The position numbers and the translations under genes are program-made. Shown one piece after another: positions 52,644 to 61,228 of a DNA stretch of 64,000 nucleotides. Where the stretch lies: NCBI RefSeq assembly GCF_035953295.1, contig NZ_CP108370.1:2936001-3000000 (forward strand). Reading direction: 5' to 3'. Source of the stretch: Streptomyces sp. NBC_01335 (lineage in GTDB: Bacteria; Actinomycetota; Actinomycetes; Streptomycetales; Streptomycetaceae). The notes below the pieces were generated by a model, which ran no database searches, was not told where the DNA came from, and saw nothing but the letters and a program-made list of their open reading frames with translations. Position 1 is the stretch's first letter. Each line of letters opens with the position of its first letter.

Positions 52644-54708
52644 GTCGGGTGTCCTCCTGGTCCGGGAACCTGTCCGGGATCTGCTCCCGGGCCTGCTCGG
52701 GGATCTGCTCCCGTGCCTGCTCGGGGATCTGCGGTGAGGGGGCGGCGGGAGCGGAGCCCGGGCGGGCCACCACGCGCGCACCGCTGCCGGGCAGCGCCGC
52801 GGGGTGGACCGAGGCGGGGGCCTGCCGAGAGGCACCGGGCCGGGCGGAGGCGGGCAGCGCGCCCCGGTCGGAAGAGCTGGGCTGGTGGGGCACGGCCATC
52901 ACCCGGTTCCGGCCGTCGGCGTCGGCGTCGGTTCGGGTGTCTCCCGCACCGGAGCGCTCGCGGTCCGCCGCGTTGCGCCGCGAGTCCTCGGGCTCCAGGG
53001 GTATCGGGGACCCGCGCAGCGGCTCGTCCGCCGTACGGGGAAGGGTGAGCCGGAACTGCGAGCCGCCACCGGGCTCGCCCCACGCCTGGAGCCAGCCGCC
53101 GTGCAGCCGGGCGTCCTCCACGGCGATGGACAGCCCGAGCCCGGTGCCCCCGGTCGTACGGGCGCGGGCCGGGTCGGCACGCCAGAACCGGTTGAAGACG
53201 CGCGTCGCCTCGCCGGGCTTCAGCCCGACGCCGTAGTCGCGCACCGCGACGGCGACGGCGCCCTGGGCGACGCCCATCCGCACCACGACGTCCCGGCCCT
53301 CGCCGTGCTCGACGGCGTTGACGACGAGGTTGCGCAGGACACGCTCGACCCGCCGGGGGTCCGCCTCCGCCACGACCGGCAGTTCGTCGCCGACCACCCG
53401 GATGCGGGTGCCCTTCCGCTCCGCGAGGGGTTCGGCGCCGCCGATCACCCGGCGGACGACGGAGCGCAGGTCGATCGGCTCGGCGTCCAGCGCCGCCGCC
53501 CCCGCGTCGAACCGGCTGATCTCCAGCAGGTCGGAGAGGAGGGACTCGAACCGGTCGAGCTGATCGCCGAGCAGTTCGGCGGCGCGGCCGGTTATGGGGT
53601 CGAAGTCCACCCGCGCCTCGTGGATGACGTCGGCCGCCATCCGCACGGTGGTGAGCGGGGTGCGCAGCTCGTGCGAGACGTCGGAGACGAAGCGGCGCTG
53701 CATCCGGGACAACTCCTCCAGCTGCTGGATCTTCAGCTGGAGGTTCTGGGCCATCTTGTTGAAGGCCTCGCCGAGCCGGGCGATGTCGTCCTCGCCGGTG
53801 ACCTTCATCCGCTCCTGGAGCCGCCCCGCCGAAAGCCGCTCGGCGATCCCGGCCGCCATCCGTACGGGGGTGACGACCTGGCGCACCACGAACCAGGCGA
53901 TGGCGCAGAGGAGGACGACGACGAAGAGCCCGGCGGTGGCGAGCGTCGTCTTGACGAGCGCCAGGGACTTCTCCTCCTGCGTGAGCGGGAAGAGGTAGTA
54001 CAGCTCGTAGGGGTTGTGGTCGATGTCGTAGAGCCGCTTGCCCACGACGAGCCCGGGCTGCGACTTGCCGTAGGAGTACCGGATCAGCGAGTACGTCTGG
54101 AACGCGCCCGGGCCCTTGTCGACCGACTCGCGCAGGCGGTCCGGGACGCTCGACGCCTCCACGCTCCCCGAACCGCGCGGAGCCCGGCTGGCGGTGCCCT
54201 GGTTCACGGAGTCCGGGCTGAGCGCCACCACGTTGAAGGCGTTGGCGCCGCCGCTGGCCAGCTGGTCGACGAGGTCGGTCCGCCAGGAGGTGTTGGCCGA
54301 CATGCCGTCGGAGCCCTCCTCGCGGCCCGGTGTGAGGGGCTCGTTCGCCTTCGCCTGGGCGGCGGCGAACCCACCGGCGGCCTGGGTCTGGGCGGCTCCG
54401 CCCTTGGCGTCGAGCAGACCGTTGCGTACCTGTCCGATGACGACGAAGCCGAGCAGCAGCACGACTCCGAGCGACATCAGCAGGGTGCCCGCGACGACGC
54501 GCAGCTGGAGGTTGCGGCGCCACACCCGCACGGCGGGCAGCAGCGGACGCCGCACCCAGCGCAGCAGAAGGCGCGGGAACGGACCTCCGGGCGTCCGGTC
54601 GGTGAACAACTGGCCGCCCCGGAGGAGGGTGGAACGCCCCGGTCCGGCAGCCCGCTCCTCGGGGGCTCCGGGCTCCCCGGGGCCAGGAGCAGCGCTGCCT
54701 CGGGTCAT
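52633..54708 (-). CDS. mtrB: Sensor histidine kinase MtrB
   Basis: A 691-residue kinase. Membrane helices near 75-100 and 240-265 enclose an outer sensor domain; a HAMP domain follows, then the H-box FVSDVSHELRTPLTTVRM (phospho-His), N-box LRNLVVNAVEHGEG, DYGVGL and GTGLGLSIA. The C-terminal 130 residues are Pro/Ala-rich, ending with repeats of EQAREQIP that arise from short tandem DNA repeats. It phosphorylates MtrA and in Streptomyces coordinates development with wall metabolism and antibiotic production. ATG 54708 lies one base after the mtrA stop. Confidence 0.95.
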   Translation of the reverse strand: MTRGSAAPGPGEPGAPEERAAGPGRSTLLRGGQLFTDRTPGGPFPRLLLRWVRRPLLPAVRVWRRNLQLRVVAGTLLMSLGVVLLLGFVVIGQVRNGLLDAKGGAAQTQAAGGFAAAQAKANEPLTPGREEGSDGMSANTSWRTDLVDQLASGGANAFNVVALSPDSVNQGTASRAPRGSGSVEASSVPDRLRESVDKGPGAFQTYSLIRYSYGKSQPGLVVGKRLYDIDHNPYELYYLFPLTQEEKSLALVKTTLATAGLFVVVLLCAIAWFVVRQVVTPVRMAAGIAERLSAGRLQERMKVTGEDDIARLGEAFNKMAQNLQLKIQQLEELSRMQRRFVSDVSHELRTPLTTVRMAADVIHEARVDFDPITGRAAELLGDQLDRFESLLSDLLEISRFDAGAAALDAEPIDLRSVVRRVIGGAEPLAERKGTRIRVVGDELPVVAEADPRRVERVLRNLVVNAVEHGEGRDVVVRMGVAQGAVAVAVRDYGVGLKPGEATRVFNRFWRADPARARTTGGTGLGLSIAVEDARLHGGWLQAWGEPGGGSQFRLTLPRTADEPLRGSPIPLEPEDSRRNAADRERSGAGDTRTDADADGRNRVMAVPHQPSSSDRGALPASARPGASRQAPASVHPAALPGSGARVVARPGSAPAAPSPQIPEQAREQIPEQAREQIPDRFPDQEDTRRGF

Positions 54709-54709
54709 G

Positions 54710-55399
54710 TCAGCTGGGTCCGGCCTTGTAGCCGACGCCACGCACGGTGACGACGATCTCGGGCCGCTCCGGGTCCTTCTCGACCTTGGAACGGAGCCGC
54801 TGGACGTGCACGTTCACCAGACGGGTGTCCGCTGCGTGCCGGTAGCCCCACACCTGCTCCAGCAGGACCTCACGGGTGAAGACCTGCCACGGCTTACGGG
54901 CGAGCGCGACCAGCAGGTCGAACTCCAGCGGGGTCAGCGCGATGGACTGACCCTCCCGCTTCACCGAGTGCCCGGCCACGTCGATGACCAGGTCACCGAT
55001 GGTCAGCTGCTCGGGCGCCGGCTCCTCCGACCTCCGCAGACGTGCCCTGATCCTGGCCACCAACTCCTTGGGCTTGAACGGCTTCACGATGTAGTCGTCG
55101 GCCCCGGACTCCAGGCCCACCACCACGTCGACGGTGTCACTCTTCGCGGTGAGCATCACGATCGGCACGCCGGACTCGGCCCTGATGAGCCTGCAGACCT
55201 CGATGCCGTCCCGTCCGGGCAGCATGAGGTCGAGCAGCACCAGGTCCGGCTTCGCCTCCCGGAAGGCAGCAAGTGCCTTGTCGCCGTCCGCTACGAACGA
55301 CGGTTCAAAACCTTCTCCACGCAACACGATGCCGAGCATCTCGGCCAGTGCGGTGTCGTCGTCGACGACAAGGACGCGTCCCTTCATAATCGACATCAT
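54710..55399 (-). CDS. mtrA: Response regulator MtrA
   Basis: A 229-residue OmpR-class regulator. The receiver has VLVVDDDTALAEM, phosphoacceptor DLVLLDLMLPGRDG, MLTAKSD and YIVKPFKPKEL. The winged helix ends with TREVLLEQVWGYRHAADTRLVNVHVQRLRSKVEKDP. It is nearly identical to Streptomyces MtrA as I remember it. Starts at 55399, 55396 or 55387 (MMSIMKGRV) are all possible. Only four bases separate it from the mtnA stop, so it may be transcribed with mtnA. MtrA controls development, wall remodelling and nitrogen genes. Confidence 0.97.
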   Translation of the reverse strand: MMSIMKGRVLVVDDDTALAEMLGIVLRGEGFEPSFVADGDKALAAFREAKPDLVLLDLMLPGRDGIEVCRLIRAESGVPIVMLTAKSDTVDVVVGLESGADDYIVKPFKPKELVARIRARLRRSEEPAPEQLTIGDLVIDVAGHSVKREGQSIALTPLEFDLLVALARKPWQVFTREVLLEQVWGYRHAADTRLVNVHVQRLRSKVEKDPERPEIVVTVRGVGYKAGPS

Positions 55400-55403
55400 C
55401 CCA

Positions 55404-56549
55404 TTAGCTAATCGTTATCTGCGATGACCTGGCACACAGCTCGGCCAGTCCGGCCCTCGTGACCGGCGAAATGACGCCCTCCTCCGTGACGATCGCCGTG
55501 ATCAGTTCCGGCGGTGTGACGTCGAACGCCGGGTTGTACACCGGGGTTCCCAGCGGCGCGACCACCTCTCCGCCGCCCCCTCCCCCACGGGCCCCGGACC
55601 GTGACGATGTGAGCTCCGTCACCTCGCGGCCGGAACGCCGCTCGACGACGATCGACGCACCGTCCGGGGTGCCCTGATCCACCGTCGTGGTCGGTGCCAC
55701 CACGACGAACGGCACGTGGTGGTACTGCGCGAGCACCGCGAGCGGGTAGCTCCCCACCTTGTTGGCCACGGAGCCGTCCGCCGCGATGCGGTCCGCGCCG
55801 ATCAGTACCGCGTCGACCTGTCCCGCCGCGAAGAGCGACCCCGCCGCGTTGTCCGTGAGCAGCTGGTACGCCATTCCGTGCCGGGCGGCCTCGTACGCGG
55901 TGAGCCGGGAGCCCTGGAGCAGCGGACGCGTCTCGTCCACCCACAACCGGCGCAGCCTGCCCTGCCGATGCGCCGCGAGCGCGACGGCGAACGCGGTCCC
56001 CTCGCCGCCGGAGATCAGTGCCCCGGTGTTGCAGTGGGTCAGCAGGCGGTGGCCTCCGGCCGGCAGCAGTTCGTCCAGGAGGGACAGGCCGTACCGGGCC
56101 ATCCGGTCGGAGGCCTCGGCGTCCTGGCGGTGCAGGGCCCGCGCCTCGGCGAGCGCCGCGGCGGCGGCCCCGTCGGGCGCCGCCCCGTCCGCGAGGGCCG
56201 CCGCGTGGGCGCGGACCGCGCGCCGGACCCCGTACGCCAGGTTCGCGGCGGTTGGCCGCGCCGTGGCCAGCAGCTCCGCGGCCTCGTCCACGTCGTATCC
56301 CCGGACCGCCGCGAGGGCGACGCCATATGCCCCGGCGATGCCCAGCAGCGGTGCCCCGCGCACCGCCAGCGTCTGGATCGCCCGTACCAGCGCGGGTGCG
56401 TCGGTGCAGACCAGCTCGACCTCCTCGGCGGGGAGCCGGGTCTGGTCGAGCAGTACCAGGACCGGGCCTTCGGGCGGCTCGTCCCAGCGGAGTACGGGAA
56501 GCGCGGAGGGCTCGGTGCCCACCGGCGATTGCGCGTCCTGATCAGCCAT
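55404..56549 (-). CDS. mtnA: S-methyl-5-thioribose-1-phosphate isomerase
   Basis: A 381-residue enzyme of methionine salvage that converts methylthioribose-1-P to methylthioribulose-1-P. The catalytic Cys is in LLTHCNTGALISGGEGTA and the Asp in VLIGADRIAADGSVANKVGSYPLAVLA. The N-terminal TLAVRGAPLLGIAGAYGVALA binds phosphate. A Gly-rich insertion (RGGGGGGEVV) lies near residue 330. The ATG at 56549 follows CAGACTGGGCGG, which could be a -10 element of a leaderless mRNA. It is the first gene of a minus-strand chain mtnA-mtrA-mtrB-lpqB-comF. Confidence 0.93.
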   Translation of the reverse strand: MADQDAQSPVGTEPSALPVLRWDEPPEGPVLVLLDQTRLPAEEVELVCTDAPALVRAIQTLAVRGAPLLGIAGAYGVALAAVRGYDVDEAAELLATARPTAANLAYGVRRAVRAHAAALADGAAPDGAAAAALAEARALHRQDAEASDRMARYGLSLLDELLPAGGHRLLTHCNTGALISGGEGTAFAVALAAHRQGRLRRLWVDETRPLLQGSRLTAYEAARHGMAYQLLTDNAAGSLFAAGQVDAVLIGADRIAADGSVANKVGSYPLAVLAQYHHVPFVVVAPTTTVDQGTPDGASIVVERRSGREVTELTSSRSGARGGGGGGEVVAPLGTPVYNPAFDVTPPELITAIVTEEGVISPVTRAGLAELCARSSQITIS

Positions 56550-56686
56550 CCGCCCAGTCTGCCCGCTGGGAGGCCCACATATGAAGGTGCCAACCAGAAG
56601 CACCTCGAACGCACTTCTGCCCCGCGTGGCACGATGGCTGCCAACCTGCCGCCCCGATGCGCGGTCAGGACGGTGAAGGAGCCAGA

Positions 56687-58126
56687 ATGAACGACTCTCC
56701 GGGCTGGGCCCCGCCCGGATCCGCGGCCTCCGACGAGCAGGGCGCAGGCGTACCCCGCCCCTCCGGACCCGTCGACTCCGAACCACCCACCGGCTCCCGG
56801 CCCCCGAACCAGGACAGCGCGAGCGGAGACAGCGCTGACGGAAACCCAGCGACCGGAAACCCCGCGAACGGAAACCCCGCAGACGGAAGCCCCGGGGGCA
56901 AGGACGCCACGGACGGTCACGGCACGAATCGCGCCCGGGCCGGCGGCAACGGTGCGGCAGGCCAGTGGTCCCCCGCCCAGCCACCGCCCGGCCAGTGGTC
57001 CGCCCCGGCTTCGCCCGCACCCGGCCCGGGGGCTCCGCCGCCGGCACCGGGCTGGGGCGGCAACCAGAACCCCGGCGGCTACCCGGGCTGGGGTCACCCG
57101 ACGCAGCAGGGGCAGGGGCACCCGGGCTGGGGCGGATCTCCGAACTGGGGCCACGTTCCGATGGCACCCAAGCCGGGTGTCGTCCCGCTCCGTCCGCTGA
57201 GCGTCGGCGAAATGCTCGACGGGTCGGTCTCGGCCATGCGCGCGCACTGGCGTACCGCGCTGGGAGTCAGCCTGGTGGTCGCCCTCTTCGTGCAGATCGT
57301 CTCCGTCCTGATCGAGCGCTTCCTCCTCCCCGAACCGATCACGATCGACCCGGACGCCTCCGAGACCGAGGCCCTCCGCCAGTCCTTCGACGCGATGCGG
57401 TCCATGCTCATCACGAGCGCGCCGAGCGCGCTCCTCGGCATGGCCGCCTTCCTCTTCACCGCCTCGGTGCTCGGCGTCGTGGTCAGCCGCTCGGTGCTGG
57501 GCCGCACCGCGACCTCGGCCGAGGTCCGGGCGGAGGTGCGCCCCCGGATCCTGGGAGTGGTGGGGCTGGCACTGCTGCTCGCGGTGACGACCGTGGCGAT
57601 CATGGCGGTGGGCGTCGCTCCGGGACTGCTCGTCGGTTCCGCGGCGGGCGCCGGTCTCCTCGGGCTCGGGTTCTTCGCCGCCTTCGGAGTGTCCCTCTGG
57701 CTGATGGTCGTCACCTGCCTCGCGGCCCCGGCCCTGGTGCTGGAGCGTCAGTCGGTGGGCCAGGCGCTCCGCCGGTCGGCGAAGCTGGTCCGAGGCGCCT
57801 GGTGGCGGATCTTCGGCATCCTGGCGGCCACCTGCGTGTGCGTCATCGTCGTGTCCCTGGTCATCGGCGTCCCCTTCCTCCTGATCGGGCTCTCCGTCGA
57901 CGGCGGGGCATCCGGTGGGCTCTTCAGCAACGACCCGGCCCCGACCGGCTGGCTTTTCCTCGTCGTCTCCAGCATCGGGAACGTGCTCATCTCGATGCTG
58001 ACGTACCCCTTCGTCTCCGGCGTGGTCTCTCTGGTCTACGTCGACCAGCGCATCCGCCGCGAGGCTCTCGACCTGGAACTCGGCCGTGCCGCCGGGCTCC
58101 CCGGATACACGAACACCGGAGGCTGA
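56687..58126 (+). CDS. Multi-pass membrane protein (GdpD membrane-domain-like)
   Basis: A 479-residue protein. The first 165 residues are low complexity, rich in Gly/Pro/Asn/Trp, with a 15-bp DNA repeat coding NPATG/NPANG/NPADG and PGWG repeats. The conserved part begins PLRPLSVGEMLDGSVSAMRAHWRTALGVSLVVALFVQ and has six hydrophobic segments; this is the glycerophosphoryl-diester-phosphodiesterase membrane-domain family (DUF7847-like, from memory). No catalytic part is present. GAAGGAGCCAGA before the ATG is a strong ribosome site. It begins a five-gene plus-strand operon (58131, 58826, 60217, 61229 starts follow closely). Role unknown. Confidence 0.8.
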   Translation: MNDSPGWAPPGSAASDEQGAGVPRPSGPVDSEPPTGSRPPNQDSASGDSADGNPATGNPANGNPADGSPGGKDATDGHGTNRARAGGNGAAGQWSPAQPPPGQWSAPASPAPGPGAPPPAPGWGGNQNPGGYPGWGHPTQQGQGHPGWGGSPNWGHVPMAPKPGVVPLRPLSVGEMLDGSVSAMRAHWRTALGVSLVVALFVQIVSVLIERFLLPEPITIDPDASETEALRQSFDAMRSMLITSAPSALLGMAAFLFTASVLGVVVSRSVLGRTATSAEVRAEVRPRILGVVGLALLLAVTTVAIMAVGVAPGLLVGSAAGAGLLGLGFFAAFGVSLWLMVVTCLAAPALVLERQSVGQALRRSAKLVRGAWWRIFGILAATCVCVIVVSLVIGVPFLLIGLSVDGGASGGLFSNDPAPTGWLFLVVSSIGNVLISMLTYPFVSGVVSLVYVDQRIRREALDLELGRAAGLPGYTNTGG

Positions 58127-58130
58127 TGGC

Positions 58131-58829
58131 ATGACGGGTGCGGGGGGCACCACCACATCAGGGCCACATGTGTGGGCCGGTCCGAGGTTCGCAGACATAC
58201 CCGTGGACACACCGCGGGTTCCCGCACGGGAGGCGGCGAAGGCCGAACTGTCCAAGGGGATGTACCACGAGGGCGACCCCGGCCTGCTGCGACGAGCCTT
58301 CGACTCCTTCTGGGACTGGATCGGCGGGCTCTTCGACTCGGCCGCCGGCATCGCGCCCGGGGGACCGTTGGGCGTCCTCGTGCTGGTCCTCCTGGCCGTG
58401 GGTCTGGCCGCCGCCCTCTGGTGGCGGCTGGGTACGCCGAAGCGGGAGGCCGGCTCGGCCAAGCCCCTCTTCCGGGAGAGCGGTCCGCGCGGCGCCGCGG
58501 AGCACCGCACCGCTGCCGAGAGGCACGCGGCCGCTCTCCGCTGGACGGAGGCGGTCCAGGAACGCACCCGCGCGATCGTCCGCTCCCTGGAGGAGCGCAC
58601 GCTGCTCGATCCCCGCCCCGGCCGCACGGCCGACGAGGCGGCGGAAGAGGCCGGACGCCGGCTGCCGGACCACGCGGCCCGCCTGCGCGCCGCGGCCCGC
58701 ACCTTCGACGCCCTCACGTACGGCGGCCGTACGGCGGACGAGACCGCGTATCTGGCCGTCCGCACCCTCGACAGCGACCTCGAAGCAGCGCGGCCCGCCA
58801 CCGCCATCACGACGGGAGCCGTCGGATGA
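58131..58829 (+). CDS. DUF4129-domain membrane protein
   Basis: A 232-residue protein. VPAREAAKAELSKGMYH (an N-terminal amphipathic segment typical of the family), then SFWDWIGGLFDSAAG, one membrane helix (GVLVLVLLAVGLAAALWW), and a cytoplasmic DUF4129 domain with AAALRWTEAVQERTRAIVRSLEERTLL and RRLPDHAARLRAAARTFDALTYGGRTAD. Such domains occur next to transglutaminase-like and MoxR/DUF58 genes. The ATG follows GGAGG; it starts four bases after the upstream stop and overlaps the next gene by ATGA. Confidence 0.85.
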   Translation: MTGAGGTTTSGPHVWAGPRFADIPVDTPRVPAREAAKAELSKGMYHEGDPGLLRRAFDSFWDWIGGLFDSAAGIAPGGPLGVLVLVLLAVGLAAALWWRLGTPKREAGSAKPLFRESGPRGAAEHRTAAERHAAALRWTEAVQERTRAIVRSLEERTLLDPRPGRTADEAAEEAGRRLPDHAARLRAAARTFDALTYGGRTADETAYLAVRTLDSDLEAARPATAITTGAVG

Positions 58830-60220
58830 CCGGGCCCACCGGCACCTCCAGCCCCGCCGGTACGAGCGCCGCCCAGGGCTCCACGTACACGGATGCGGCT
58901 CCCGGCCCCGCCGGTAAGCGCCGGGCCCCGGGCTCCACCTCCCTGGCCGCGACCCCCGCACAGCTCTGGAAGCGGGCCCGCGGCTTCCTGCTGGCCCTGC
59001 TCGTCCTGGTCATCGGTGGCATCACCATCGCGGCCCTGCAGCCCGGCAGCCACCACGGGACGCTCGATCCCCGCTCGGCCGACCCGGAGGGCAGCAGGGC
59101 CCTGGCCGAACTCCTCGAGCGGCGCGGTGTCACCGTCGACGTGGTCACCACGCTCGACGGCGCCGTCTCGGCGGCCGGACCCGACAGCACACTCCTGGTC
59201 GCCGCCCCGGACCTGCTCACCGGGTTCCAGCAGGAACGCCTCTCCGACGCCACCGCCGGCTCCGGGGGCCGTACCGTCCTGATCGCTCCGGGAGAGCCGT
59301 CCGTACCCGTACTCGCCCCCGGTGTGGACGTCGGACCCACCGTCAGGGTGACCGCACGCGCCGCCGCCTGTTCGTACCCGGCCGCCCGCCGCGCGGGCAC
59401 GGCGGACCTGGGCGGGGTCACCTACGCGACGGACGAACCCGGTGCCTTCGGCTGCTACCCGGACCACGACCTGACCTCGCTCCTCGTCGTCCCGCGGCAG
59501 CACGGCGAGACCGTCCTGCTCGGCGCTCCCCATCTCCTGGTCAACCAGCACCTCGCCCACGAGGGCAACGCCTCGCTGGCCCTCCAACTCCTCGGCTCCC
59601 GTACTCATCTCGTCTGGTACCTCCCTTCTCTCTCCGACCCATCCGCCACAGAGGACGGCCAGGACACGAACGGTGACGGCGGCTCCAGGCAGGACCACCG
59701 GGCCGGTGCTGACTCCGGGCAGGACCATCGCACCGGTGACGGCTCCGGCCAGGACCACGAAACCGATGCCGACTCCTCCGGGGACGACCAGCCCGACTTC
59801 TTCGATCTGATCCCCTCCGGCTGGTTGTGGGGCACGCTCCAACTCGCCGTCGCCGCCGTGCTCGCGGCCGTCTGGCGCGGACGCAGGTTCGGTCCGCTGG
59901 TGACCGAGAACCTGCCGGTCGCCGTCCACGCCTCCGAAGCAACGGAGGGTCACGCCCGCCTCTACCGGAAGGCCGGCGCACGCGACCGTGCCGCCGCCCT
60001 GCTCCGCGAGTCGGCCCGTACCCGCCTCGCCCCACTCGTGGGCGTCTCTCCCCGCGACGCGCACTCCCCGGACGTACTCGTCCCCGCACTCTCCGCCCGG
60101 CTCCCCGCCGACGGCGGCCTCGATGCCCTGCTCTTCGGCCCGACTCCGGCCGACGACACCGCACTGGTACGCCTGGCCGACCAACTCGACGCCCTCGAAA
60201 GAGAGGTACGCACGTCATGA
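58826..60220 (+). CDS. DUF4350-domain membrane protein
   Basis: A 464-residue protein with one N-terminal helix (ARGFLLALLVLVIGGITIAAL) and another near residue 340 (GTLQLAVAAVLAAVW). Between them is a DUF4350 domain: LDPRSADPEGSRALAELLERRGVTVDVV, LLVAAPDLLT, NQHLAHEGNASLALQLLG. A hydrophilic linker (residues about 275-325) has three short repeats of (S/D)xQDHxTG. The C-terminal cytoplasmic part holds EGHARLYRKAGARDRAAALLRESA. The family lies in MoxR operons and may sense or gate; its function is unknown. ATGA overlap with DUF4129 gene and again with the MoxR gene. Confidence 0.85.
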   Translation: MTGPTGTSSPAGTSAAQGSTYTDAAPGPAGKRRAPGSTSLAATPAQLWKRARGFLLALLVLVIGGITIAALQPGSHHGTLDPRSADPEGSRALAELLERRGVTVDVVTTLDGAVSAAGPDSTLLVAAPDLLTGFQQERLSDATAGSGGRTVLIAPGEPSVPVLAPGVDVGPTVRVTARAAACSYPAARRAGTADLGGVTYATDEPGAFGCYPDHDLTSLLVVPRQHGETVLLGAPHLLVNQHLAHEGNASLALQLLGSRTHLVWYLPSLSDPSATEDGQDTNGDGGSRQDHRAGADSGQDHRTGDGSGQDHETDADSSGDDQPDFFDLIPSGWLWGTLQLAVAAVLAAVWRGRRFGPLVTENLPVAVHASEATEGHARLYRKAGARDRAAALLRESARTRLAPLVGVSPRDAHSPDVLVPALSARLPADGGLDALLFGPTPADDTALVRLADQLDALEREVRTS

Positions 60221-61218
60221 GCGCCCCGACCCCGGCGATCCCAGGGACCTCCGCGGCTCCCACGAACTCCGACGACGCCCGCGCATCACTCGAAGCCCTG
60301 CGCTCCGAGATCGCCAAGGCCGTCGTCGGGCAGGACCCGGCCGTCACCGGACTCGTCGTCGCCCTGCTCTGCCGGGGGCACGTACTGCTGGAGGGCGTCC
60401 CCGGTGTGGCCAAGACCTTGCTCGTCCGCGCCCTGGCCGCCTCCCTCGAACTCGACACCAAACGTGTCCAGTTCACCCCCGACCTGATGCCCAGTGACGT
60501 CACCGGGTCCCTCGTCTACGACGCGCGCACCGCCGAGTTCTCCTTCCAGGCAGGTCCGGTCTTCACCAACCTGCTGATCGCCGACGAGATCAACCGCACG
60601 CCCCCCAAGACCCAGTCCTCGCTCCTGGAGGCCATGGAGGAGCGACAGGTCAGCGTCGACGGAACCCCTCGCCCCCTCCCTGATCCCTTTCTCGTCGTCG
60701 CCACCCAGAACCCGGTGGAGTACGAGGGCACGTACCCCCTCCCCGAGGCCCAACTGGACCGCTTCCTGCTGAAGCTGACGGTGCCTCTTCCCACCCGGGA
60801 GGAAGAGATCAACGTCCTCACCCGTCACGTCGAGGGCTTCAACCCACGTGACCTGAAAGCGGCGGGCATATCCCCCGTCGCGGGCCCGGCCGACCTGGAA
60901 GCCGCCCGAGCCGCTGTCGCCACGACCTCGGTCTCCCCCGAGGTCGCCGGTTACGTCGTCGATCTCTGCCGTGCCACCCGCGAATCCCCCTCGCTCGCTC
61001 TCGGTGTCTCCCCCCGCGGCGCCACCGCGCTGCTCTCCGCCGCCCGTGCCTGGGCCTGGCTCACCGGCAGGGACTACGTCATCCCCGACGATGTGAAGGC
61101 CCTCGCCCTCCCCGCACTCCGTCATCGCATCCACCTGCGGCCCGAGGCCGAGATGGAGGGCGTCACCCCGGACGCCGTCATCACGGCGGTGCTCGCCCTC
61201 GTGCCTGTCCCCCGATGA
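60217..61218 (+). CDS. MoxR-family AAA+ ATPase
   Basis: A 333-residue AAA+ ATPase. Walker A is LLEGVPGVAKTLL (P-loop GVPGVAKT, about residue 60), Walker B LLIADEINRTPPKTQSSLLEAMEE, sensor 1 VVATQNPVEYEGTYPLPEAQLDRF and the sensor-2 part in LGVSPRGATALLSAARAWA. MoxR proteins act as chaperones that assemble or activate partners, often VWA-domain proteins such as the DUF58 product encoded next. ATGA overlap with the preceding gene. The operon arrangement MoxR-DUF58 is widespread and seen here with DUF4129/DUF4350 partners. Confidence 0.93.
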   Translation: MSAPTPAIPGTSAAPTNSDDARASLEALRSEIAKAVVGQDPAVTGLVVALLCRGHVLLEGVPGVAKTLLVRALAASLELDTKRVQFTPDLMPSDVTGSLVYDARTAEFSFQAGPVFTNLLIADEINRTPPKTQSSLLEAMEERQVSVDGTPRPLPDPFLVVATQNPVEYEGTYPLPEAQLDRFLLKLTVPLPTREEEINVLTRHVEGFNPRDLKAAGISPVAGPADLEAARAAVATTSVSPEVAGYVVDLCRATRESPSLALGVSPRGATALLSAARAWAWLTGRDYVIPDDVKALALPALRHRIHLRPEAEMEGVTPDAVITAVLALVPVPR

Positions 61219-61228
61219 GGCGGTGACC

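Noticed and set aside
48759..53048. A plus-strand open frame of over 1400 codons across hpf, comF and lpqB.
   Set aside because: It crosses several well-identified minus-strand genes and intergenic terminators and has no recognisable domain; it is a GC artefact.
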